Source: Fidelibacterota bacterium UBA1611
GTDB lineage: Bacteria; Fidelibacterota; Marinisomatia; Marinisomatales; UBA1611
Assembly: GCA_002321855.1 (NCBI GenBank)
Contig: DCMX01000138.1
Location: forward strand, 5,054-13,505
Reading direction: 5' to 3'
Length of the DNA: 8,452 nt
The position numbers and the translations under genes were made by a program. How positions within the stretch are numbered: the stretch's first letter is position 1; every line of letters begins with the position of its first letter. The notes beneath the pieces are model-generated. The model searched no databases and was not told the DNA's origin. It saw only the letters and a program-made list of their open reading frames with translations. This document shows, piece by piece, positions 1-5,813 of the stretch.

Positions 1-536
1 TCCACTTCATTAGTTAAGTTCAGATCGGATAGTTGATTTATAATGGGCATTACACCTCGAGTTCGTAAATCCTCTCCATGATAATGACAAATAATCTTTT
101 TACCCCCTTTTTTCAGAGCTTGTGCAAAAAACTCATCCTTTAAGAAATCCATTCCACTTTCAAAGTGAACCACATCATAATTAAGCAGATCATATTTTTT
201 GATTGCTTCTTTTGTTTTGGAACGCCACAACCAATCCTTATACTTTAAAAAGGTTTTATCTAACAAACCATTCGGAGACCACACCGGGGGATAGCCGTCT
301 TTCTCTTTATAATAACCTTCCCTGCCGCGGTAAAATTTATATATATTATGTCGGATCATTGCCAACTGTGGTCTAGTAAAATTAAATGGGAGTTCTAGAC
401 AAATATCGTCCTTAAATCCCTTTGGTGAACGAAAAAATGTTACTGTTCGACAAATATGATTATTAGATATATGTTCTTTTTTCCACAGACTTAATGTTCC
501 AACCGTGTTTTCTGGAGAGATATAAAGTATCTTCAT
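1..536 (-). CDS. Glycosyltransferase-like protein, N-terminal part (runs off the left edge)
   Basis: Reading from the ATG at 536 leftwards gives 178 codons without a stop, and the frame is still open at the window edge, so the C-terminal half is missing. The protein starts MKILYISPENTVGT, the beta-strand-plus-glycine-loop opening typical of GT-B fold glycosyltransferases. It later carries YDVVHFESGMDF and the motif HYHGEDLR (residues 151-158), which resembles the H-x-HG-x-D-x-R strand of GT4/GT1 N-terminal domains. The donor-binding half that would settle the family lies outside the window. The likely role is sugar transfer onto a lipid-linked glycan at the cytoplasmic face of the inner membrane. 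The ATG overlaps the stop of the upstream glycosyltransferase by 4 nt (ATGA), which fixes the start and suggests coupled translation. No Shine-Dalgarno sequence is visible. That this is a gene is near certain; the family call is moderately sure. Confidence 0.75.
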   Translation of the reverse strand, partial: MKILYISPENTVGTLSLWKKEHISNNHICRTVTFFRSPKGFKDDICLELPFNFTRPQLAMIRHNIYKFYRGREGYYKEKDGYPPVWSPNGLLDKTFLKYKDWLWRSKTKEAIKKYDLLNYDVVHFESGMDFLKDEFFAQALKKGGKKIICHYHGEDLRTRGVMPIINQLSDLNLTNEV

Positions 537-1642
537 GGAATTAACTTTTTATATACCTTGATCAATCTTATGCTGATTGATTCCCAGTTATATTCATTAA
601 TGATTTTTCTTTGGTTGACTTGTAATTCCTTAACAGACTTATTATTCAATTCCTTTACTAAATGATCCGCGAGTGCAACAACATTACCTGGTTTTACAAG
701 TGCCAATCCATCCACATCATAACGTTTCATGGGTTTAAGATCTGATGCCACTATACGACAACCAGCGGCCATAAATTCAAATAATTTCGTTGGTGTTCCA
801 AGTCTAGTGAGTGGGTTATCGAGGAATGGTATAACTCCGATGGCATTCTTTGCTAACTGATCCCAAATCTCTCTATGCGATATATGCCCATGCCATTCAA
901 CATGATTATTAAGACCTAATTGATTAATCAATGATAAAATGTTCTTTTTATATTGCTCTGTACGGAATGCGCCGAATAAAGATAGTGAAACATCGTTAAC
1001 TCTTTTTGCAACCATTGATATAGATTCTATTAATTCTGTGATACCTCTTTCGGGACCGATATGACCATGATAAATAATCGTGTTTCCCCGATCCGATTTG
1101 AAATCTACTTTTGGTAATATTGTACTGGATGGAAAATTCTCAAGTACAATAGGGATGAAACCGTTTTCTATATATCCACAATTATTAATAGCCGGGCTTG
1201 CCAGAATTATTTCATCTACATACTCTAAAAATTGTTTTTCTTTTCTCAGCCAAATTTTCCCATTCAAATTCTTGATGATTTTCCCCCAGCGTGAAAATGT
1301 TTGAATTAACGATGGATAATCCTCATGAACATCGTAGATGACCTTTGTATTAAAGAGCTCTTTTACCATTTTTGCCAAGGGTAATAGAGCGGGCTCATGT
1401 ATATGAAGAATCATTGGCCTATTTTCTGAAAAAATTCGCAATAAATCCTTTTGATAGGCATCAGTGGAGAAACTTGATTTCTGATAATTAATATGAGACA
1501 CAAATTGGTCAGATAGGTCTATATCAGATTCTGACCTCGAAAAATATGTGATATGTATTTTATTATTAACTAAAGTTTGAATTTCCCGGTGATATATTCT
1601 TTCATCATCTGGATAATGCTCACAGGAAACAATACAAATCAT
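533..1642 (-). CDS. GT4-type glycosyltransferase
   Basis: A 369-residue protein of normal length for a GT-B glycosyltransferase. The N-terminal acceptor domain has CEHYPDDERIYHRE (residues 7-20), the H-P-x-D-x-R-I-x-x-RE pattern of many GT4 enzymes, then LHIHEP (79-84) and VIYDVHEDYP (101-110). The donor-binding domain begins near YHGHIGPERGITELI (191-205), followed by SLFG (221-224), VEWHGHI (248-254) and the nucleotide-sugar segment LGTPTKLFEFMAAG (281-294), with Glu289 as the expected donor-ribose contact. The first Glu of the classical E-x7-E motif is replaced (Leu281), as in a number of PTKLFE-type GT4 members. It ends with YNWESI...VYKKLI, the usual C-terminal helix. No signal peptide is seen, so it should be cytosolic or peripheral to the membrane. 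It overlaps the flippase gene upstream and the next glycosyltransferase downstream by 4 nt each, so it probably builds the repeat unit exported by that flippase. Donor and acceptor sugars cannot be told. Confidence 0.9.
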   Translation of the reverse strand: MICIVSCEHYPDDERIYHREIQTLVNNKIHITYFSRSESDIDLSDQFVSHINYQKSSFSTDAYQKDLLRIFSENRPMILHIHEPALLPLAKMVKELFNTKVIYDVHEDYPSLIQTFSRWGKIIKNLNGKIWLRKEKQFLEYVDEIILASPAINNCGYIENGFIPIVLENFPSSTILPKVDFKSDRGNTIIYHGHIGPERGITELIESISMVAKRVNDVSLSLFGAFRTEQYKKNILSLINQLGLNNHVEWHGHISHREIWDQLAKNAIGVIPFLDNPLTRLGTPTKLFEFMAAGCRIVASDLKPMKRYDVDGLALVKPGNVVALADHLVKELNNKSVKELQVNQRKIINEYNWESISIRLIKVYKKLIP

Positions 1643-3057
1643 GCTATAAAACTCTTTATGATAGTCCTTTCCTCACTATTGATTGCAAAGAAATACCAGC
1701 CTATCGGGTAGAAAAACATGGTTATCGAACGAATAAGAACATCGTTCCCTGTAAAAAAAACTATCCCCATATAGAGTATAGGGTATACACACGCAATCCA
1801 ATTATACATGATCGGATAAATTTTATAGGTACAAAGAAATATTGATGAGCTCATTGCTACAAATGCAATAACAGTAGCCCATGCAGAACCTATGATGCCA
1901 TAGATAGGAATTAAATAAATATTCATTCCTATATTCACGATTGCGCCCACAGCTCTGAAAATGGGAATCCAATTTGTAATCTCTTTTATATAAATTCCAG
2001 GAAGTTGTATCACGTATGTACCAAAAAAGAAATAAGCTAAAAGAATTACGTGTATCACATGTTCTGCGGCCCAAAATTGTTCTCCAATCAATGGCCTTGA
2101 CCCAATGGAAATACGAATAATCTCAGGAATCCATAGACTCACTACAACCACTACAAATCCAAGTAATCCCAAGAAAATAGATGCTATCTGTGCAAATTCT
2201 TTCCTAGCGCTTGGTTGTGTCCCCCGCTTTAAAAAATATGGTGTCCAACCCATATTAAATCCCATAACCACAATTAATCCCATTACGCCCAACTTGTAGC
2301 CCGCAGAAAAAAGTCCTACTGCTGTGGTATCAGAAAGCCATTCCAGTAGATAACGGTTGGATAGTTCCATGATCATTGTGAAAATACCTGCTGGGAAAAA
2401 TGGTAATGCGAATCTTAGCACTTTACTCAAGATTGATCTTTTCATCCCTCCTATATCAATCCGATTGATAATTATTGGGATAGATAAAATAAATAAACTA
2501 GTAGACGATATTAAATTGGCCAATAACACCCCCTGGATGCCCATTTCGAGTGTAATAACAAAGAAGATATTTAGTCCCATTGTGATTAATACATTAGTAA
2601 AATTATAAGCTATAAATGGGATGGGTTTTTCTTCAGTTCGTAGAATTAATATTGGAATATTCCACAATGCATCCATCAGAAGGATTCCCGATAATATGGC
2701 GATCCAGTCAGGTCTATCTATTCCTAAGACATATAATGCAATATGATGCTTTGATATAAATAATAAACCCGAAAAAATAAGACTGGTGAATAATTGTAAA
2801 CCATAAATCGTAGTGATATGTACGGTTCTTTCTCTACCATCGAGTTGAACAGAATACTTCATCAGAGCTGTATCCATACCATACCTATAAAGAATCAGAG
2901 TAAACCCCATAAATGCATACGCCAATGAAATAATACCATATTCATCAGGTGTAAATACATGAGTATATAATGGGAGAAGAAAAAAGGTGACAAGCCTGGC
3001 TATAATATGACCAAATCCGTAAATGAGTGATTGTTTCCCAAGCGATTTGATTGACAT
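1639..3057 (-). CDS. Wzx-type polysaccharide flippase (MOP superfamily)
   Basis: A 472-residue, very hydrophobic protein with about 14 predicted membrane segments, the usual number for the polysaccharide-transporter branch of the MOP exporters. The N-terminus (LGKQSLIYGFGHIIARLVTF, residues 6-25, then LPLYTHVFTPDEYG) is the classic first helix and loop of this family. A second family landmark is LRFALPFFPAGIFTMI (214-229) with the following NRYLLEWLSDTTAVGLFSAGYK (234-255), and FNMGWTPYFLKR (267-278). Its expected role is to flip undecaprenyl-linked oligosaccharide from the cytoplasmic to the periplasmic face of the inner membrane. It follows the FemAB-like gene by 18 nt and overlaps the GT4 gene by 4 nt. 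The start at 3057 fits the family's N-terminus, although no Shine-Dalgarno sequence precedes it. The substrate cannot be inferred. No Wzy polymerase is visible in the window; it may lie beyond the left edge. Confidence 0.92.
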   Translation of the reverse strand: MSIKSLGKQSLIYGFGHIIARLVTFFLLPLYTHVFTPDEYGIISLAYAFMGFTLILYRYGMDTALMKYSVQLDGRERTVHITTIYGLQLFTSLIFSGLLFISKHHIALYVLGIDRPDWIAILSGILLMDALWNIPILILRTEEKPIPFIAYNFTNVLITMGLNIFFVITLEMGIQGVLLANLISSTSLFILSIPIIINRIDIGGMKRSILSKVLRFALPFFPAGIFTMIMELSNRYLLEWLSDTTAVGLFSAGYKLGVMGLIVVMGFNMGWTPYFLKRGTQPSARKEFAQIASIFLGLLGFVVVVVSLWIPEIIRISIGSRPLIGEQFWAAEHVIHVILLAYFFFGTYVIQLPGIYIKEITNWIPIFRAVGAIVNIGMNIYLIPIYGIIGSAWATVIAFVAMSSSIFLCTYKIYPIMYNWIACVYPILYMGIVFFTGNDVLIRSITMFFYPIGWYFFAINSEERTIIKSFIA

Positions 3058-3075
3058 AAGAAAATATGAAAAAGG

Positions 3076-4044
3076 TTAGTTCAGTTGAATTTCCAAAATA
3101 TCTCGAAACACACCACTGGCTCCAAAATTCTCTTTAAACCGCCCTAACCCCATATTGGGATTACCATTCACTGTAAAGGTCCCAAAATCATATATTTTAA
3201 AACCATTTTGAATAGCCCATTCAAAAATCGAATAAAAAAGCAAATTCACTGCACGAAAATCCTGGAATTCTTCTTTATGACTGATATAAAAAGCTAAAAC
3301 CACTTGTGGATTCACAATGAAATTCACGACCCCAGCAATCATTTCACCTTCAAAAAATGCACCAAATAGATTTATTTTATCTGGAAACAACTGTTGTAAA
3401 CTTTTAAGCTCGTCAAGTGTATGTGTTGGTTCAACCCCGTGACGTATTTTTAAATTATTCTTTAAAATCCTATAAAATTCATTTATTCTTTTCGATACTC
3501 TAATCTCAATACCCTTTTTTTGTGCTTTAAATATTGCTCTTCTGTGCGATGGTTTAAATTTTTTTAAATTCCGATCTAAACTCTTTTCGAGAAATAATGT
3601 GCTTGTTATTTCTCTTTTATAATAACTAAAACCATTTTTGAATAACGAAAAATCAATGTAATTGGATAGTCGTTTCTGATAGAATACCGGAGGAAGAATT
3701 ATTCTTATCCCATTAAAATTTTGGTCGTGGACGTACACAACAAGTGCTTTCACTAAATCTATAGCATTTGCAATGGATAGATTTTCTGGGACAACAAATG
3801 ATCCCATTGTGGCCCCCGGATGTGAAATCAGCAATGTTTTTTCATTTTGTGTTACTTTTGCCGCAGGAAGAACAGCGAAAAGATGATTATTCTTATAAAA
3901 TTCTAAACTATGGTCTTCAAATCGATCTTTTGGATGGTAATTAATAAATCTACGCAAATGAAATAACGTACCATTATTTGAATGCCGCACAAATAAATCC
4001 CATTGTGAAGAATTCTTTTCACCAAATTTTCTTATACTAATCAT
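3076..4044 (-). CDS. FemAB/GNAT-like acyl- or aminoacyltransferase of the polysaccharide operon
   Basis: A 322-residue protein with the double-GNAT look of the FemAB family (also called Acetyltransf_6 in its second half). The N-terminal half has FHLRRFINY (28-36) and a strand-rich core with LISHPGATMGSFV (72-84). The second half opens with KPSHRRAIFKAQKKGIEIRV (164-183), the basic helix typical of FemAB-like proteins, and continues with LFGAFFEGEMIAGVVNFI (226-243). It closes with IYDFGTF (284-290) and GLGRFKENFGA (299-309), matching the family's YDFG...GL..FK..FG ending. Known FemAB members add amino acids from aminoacyl-tRNA to lipid II, while relatives in exopolysaccharide clusters are thought to modify glycans; the latter fits here because it leads a flippase/glycosyltransferase operon. 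The actual substrate is unknown. It has no signal peptide or membrane helix. It is divergent from eno across 105 bp. The ATG has no Shine-Dalgarno upstream; the preceding bases read TTCTCCT. Confidence 0.85.
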   Translation of the reverse strand: MISIRKFGEKNSSQWDLFVRHSNNGTLFHLRRFINYHPKDRFEDHSLEFYKNNHLFAVLPAAKVTQNEKTLLISHPGATMGSFVVPENLSIANAIDLVKALVVYVHDQNFNGIRIILPPVFYQKRLSNYIDFSLFKNGFSYYKREITSTLFLEKSLDRNLKKFKPSHRRAIFKAQKKGIEIRVSKRINEFYRILKNNLKIRHGVEPTHTLDELKSLQQLFPDKINLFGAFFEGEMIAGVVNFIVNPQVVLAFYISHKEEFQDFRAVNLLFYSIFEWAIQNGFKIYDFGTFTVNGNPNMGLGRFKENFGASGVFRDILEIQLN

Positions 4045-4052
4045 AGGAGAAT

Positions 4053-4081
4053 TTAATAGATTGTTGCCGCAGTTGTTCCAA
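4053..4081 (-). promoter_or_regulatory. Candidate sigma70-like promoter of the polysaccharide operon
   Basis: On the minus strand TTGGAA (4081-4076) and TATTAA (4058-4053) are separated by exactly 17 bp, each matching 4 of 6 consensus bases. Only 8 nt lie between the -10 box and the ATG at 4044, so transcription would begin at or within a base or two of the start codon. That agrees with the lack of a Shine-Dalgarno sequence, but such weak matches are common by chance in AT-rich DNA. Confidence 0.3.
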
Positions 4082-4115
4082 ACTGGAAATGTTAAGTGAT
4101 AACGGTTGTTTATAT

Positions 4116-4144
4116 TTGTCTATCAAATCTAATTTGATTATCAA
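4116..4144 (+). promoter_or_regulatory. Candidate sigma70-like promoter of eno-ftsB
   Basis: TTGTCT (4116-4121) and TATCAA (4139-4144) are separated by exactly 17 bp, each matching 4 of 6 consensus bases. Five bases then lead to the ATG at 4150, so the mRNA would be leaderless or nearly so. The spacer is entirely made of the inverted repeat at 4122-4138. A weaker alternative is TTGTTC (4073-4078) with TGATAA (4097-4102) at an 18-bp spacing, which would give a normal leader of roughly 40 nt. Confidence 0.3.
4122..4138. repeat. Perfect inverted repeat upstream of eno (possible operator)
   Basis: ATCAAAT-CTA-ATTTGAT is a perfect 7-bp inverted repeat around a 3-bp centre. The left arm belongs to TATCAAAT at 4121-4128, which recurs exactly at 4139-4146, an 18-bp period, so three copies of the half-site lie in 26 bp in alternating orientation. 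This could be a repressor binding site or simply AT-rich coincidence. It is too short and AT-rich to be a convincing RNA terminator. Confidence 0.45.
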
Positions 4145-4149
4145 ATAAA

Positions 4150-5448
4150 ATGGAGAGGTCACTGAATTCTAGTATTGAAAATATACACGCCCGTGAAATT
4201 TTAGATTCAAGGGGTAATCCAACTATTGAAGTTGATGTTTATCTTTGTAATGGGATCATGGGACGAGCAGCGGTCCCATCAGGAGCATCAACTGGTGATT
4301 TTGAAGCTTTTGAACTTCGAGATAATGACCCACATCGTTATTTAGGTAAAGGTGTTCATCAGGCAATAAATAATATAAATACAGAATTAGCATCAGCTCT
4401 ACGAGGTCTCGATACAACTAAACAAGAGGAATTAGATCAGATAATGATCAACTTGGATGGGACAGAAAACAAATCCCGGCTTGGGGCCAATGCTATCCTG
4501 GGTATTTCTTTGGCTGCTGCGCGTGCGGGAGCAACGCTTTTAGGAAAACCCCTTTATAGTCATCTAAGGAGAGGGGATGCCATAACCATACCAGCACCAA
4601 TGATGAACATATTGAATGGTGGTAGCCATGCAGACAACACAATAGATATTCAGGAATTTATGGTTTTCCCTCTCGGTGCCGATACATTTTCAGAGGCTTT
4701 GCGAATGGGGACAGAAGTATTTCATAATTTGAGAACGGTTCTAAAATCTAAAGGATTAAATACATCCGTAGGGGATGAGGGTGGGTTTGCACCAGATCTA
4801 TCATCTAACGAAGAAGCCATCGAGATAATCCTAGAAGCTATTGATCTATCTGGATATAAAGCTGGGGATGATATTTTTTTGGCAATAGATGTTGCAGCTA
4901 GTGAGTTCTTTGATGGTAATCTATATCGACTTGACTCTGAGGGTAGGGCATTATCGTCAGAAGAGATGATCACCTATTTTTGTCAATTAGTGAACAAATA
5001 CCCTATTGTATCAATTGAGGACGGCTTGGATCAAAACGATTGGAAAGGCTGGGCAAAACTAAATTTTGAATTAGGGAAACGCGTCCAAATAGTAGGAGAT
5101 GATCTCACGGTAACAAACCTGAAACGGCTACAAAGATCTATCGACGAAAAATCCATGAACACCATATTGATTAAACCGAATCAAATCGGCACCGTTACGG
5201 AGACCATACAAGCAGTTGAGCTGGCAAACAAAGCCGGATATGCAGTTGTTATTTCTCATCGATCAGGGGAAACGGAAGATACTATTATCGCCGATTTTGC
5301 CGTTGCTATGGGTATGGGACAGATTAAAACTGGATCTGCATCAAGAACAGATAGGGTCTGCAAATATAATCGACTATTGCGCATTGAAGAAGAGTTGGGA
5401 AATGATTCGCATTTTGCTACAATAAATGTTTTAGGAAAATCTTTATGA
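4150..5448 (+). CDS. eno: Enolase (phosphopyruvate hydratase)
   Basis: A full-length 432-residue enolase, which converts 2-phosphoglycerate to phosphoenolpyruvate in glycolysis and the reverse in gluconeogenesis, in the cytoplasm with Mg2+. The N-terminal domain begins IENIHAREILDSRGNPTIEV (residues 9-28) and contains the mobile loop SGAST (44-48). The barrel carries His160 and Glu169, the acid Glu210 in GDEGGFAP, Mg ligands Asp247, Glu290 (SIEDGLDQ) and Asp317 (GDDLT), the base Lys342 in the signature LIKPNQIG, the phosphate-binding SHRSGET (369-375) and Lys393 in GQIKTGS. No key residue is missing. The N-terminus is about six residues longer than in typical enolases (MERSLNSS before the conserved IENI), and a Shine-Dalgarno-like GGAGAGG overlaps codons 1-3 rather than preceding the ATG. 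No downstream start is well placed to use it. Its stop overlaps the ftsB start by 4 nt. Confidence 0.98.
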   Translation: MERSLNSSIENIHAREILDSRGNPTIEVDVYLCNGIMGRAAVPSGASTGDFEAFELRDNDPHRYLGKGVHQAINNINTELASALRGLDTTKQEELDQIMINLDGTENKSRLGANAILGISLAAARAGATLLGKPLYSHLRRGDAITIPAPMMNILNGGSHADNTIDIQEFMVFPLGADTFSEALRMGTEVFHNLRTVLKSKGLNTSVGDEGGFAPDLSSNEEAIEIILEAIDLSGYKAGDDIFLAIDVAASEFFDGNLYRLDSEGRALSSEEMITYFCQLVNKYPIVSIEDGLDQNDWKGWAKLNFELGKRVQIVGDDLTVTNLKRLQRSIDEKSMNTILIKPNQIGTVTETIQAVELANKAGYAVVISHRSGETEDTIIADFAVAMGMGQIKTGSASRTDRVCKYNRLLRIEEELGNDSHFATINVLGKSL

Positions 5449-5813
5449 GTCGTTATTTGGGATTAAAAAGAAAACCGAAACCTCGAAGGTTTAAACAACA
5501 AGTGGCCGCTACCCAAAAACAATTTATTAGAGGTATTATATTTCTATTGTGTGTCACTTTATTAATTATTTTCATTTTTGGTGATCATGGTCTTTTACAA
5601 CTTTATAAATTGGAGCGCGAGCGAGCCAAAGTACAGGCCCAGATCGCTCAGCTAAGAAAAGAAAGAGAAAGGGTGATGGTTGAAAAGAATCGGTTAGAGA
5701 ATGATATACAATACCTTGAAAAACTAGCCCGGGAAAGATACAGAATGGTAAAACCAGGGGAAAAAGTATATAAGGTCATCCCTGAAAAGAAAGATGGTCA
5801 TATTAAAAATTGA
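5445..5813 (+). CDS. ftsB: FtsB/DivIC-family septum formation protein
   Basis: A 122-residue bitopic membrane protein of the cell-division complex. A basic cytoplasmic tail (residues 1-27, rich in Lys and Arg) is followed by one membrane helix (about 28-45), the short conserved GDHGLLQLYKLERE (46-59), a periplasmic coiled coil (about 52-90, heptad-like with many Glu, Lys, Gln and Leu) and the family's closing YLEKLARERYRMVKPGE (90-106). In other bacteria FtsB/DivIC bridges FtsL and FtsQ/DivIB and helps activate septal peptidoglycan synthesis. It is somewhat longer than the roughly 100 residues of E. coli FtsB because of the N-terminal tail. The ATG overlaps the eno stop (ATGA), and a weak AGGA lies 8 nt upstream, the best ribosome-binding site in the window. 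Eno-ftsB adjacency is familiar from several bacterial groups. The 3' end overlaps the convergent adhesin-like gene by 11 nt. DivIC is an equally good name. Confidence 0.9.
   Translation: MSRYLGLKRKPKPRRFKQQVAATQKQFIRGIIFLLCVTLLIIFIFGDHGLLQLYKLERERAKVQAQIAQLRKERERVMVEKNRLENDIQYLEKLARERYRMVKPGEKVYKVIPEKKDGHIKN

Larger units (their letters stand above)
4045..4149. promoter_or_regulatory. Divergent intergenic region between the polysaccharide operon and eno
   Basis: This is the only true non-coding gap in the window and must carry the promoters for both the leftward polysaccharide operon and the rightward eno-ftsB pair. It is strongly AT-rich towards eno. It contains an inverted repeat, an 8-bp direct repeat and two weak outward-facing promoter candidates, each listed separately. 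No riboswitch-like or tRNA-like fold and no Shine-Dalgarno element before either start codon was seen. Confidence 0.7.

Noticed and set aside
1..536. Broken or frameshifted glycosyltransferase at the left edge
   Set aside because: The frame is open and conserved-looking to the very edge, so it is cut by the window and not damaged.
1080..1304. Plus-strand reading frame of 74 codons inside the GT4 gene
   Set aside because: It is antisense to a clearly conserved glycosyltransferase, shows no recognisable family pattern and has no ribosome-binding site.
4111..4118. TATATTTG as a Bacteroidetes-type -7 box (TAnnTTTG) for eno
   Set aside because: The -7 match is perfect, but no TTG/TTTG -33 element lies about 19 bp upstream, so the full promoter is not supported.
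4122..4138. Intrinsic terminator upstream of eno
   Set aside because: The stem is only 7 bp and AT-rich with no T-run behind it, and it sits between divergent genes where no transcript needs to end.
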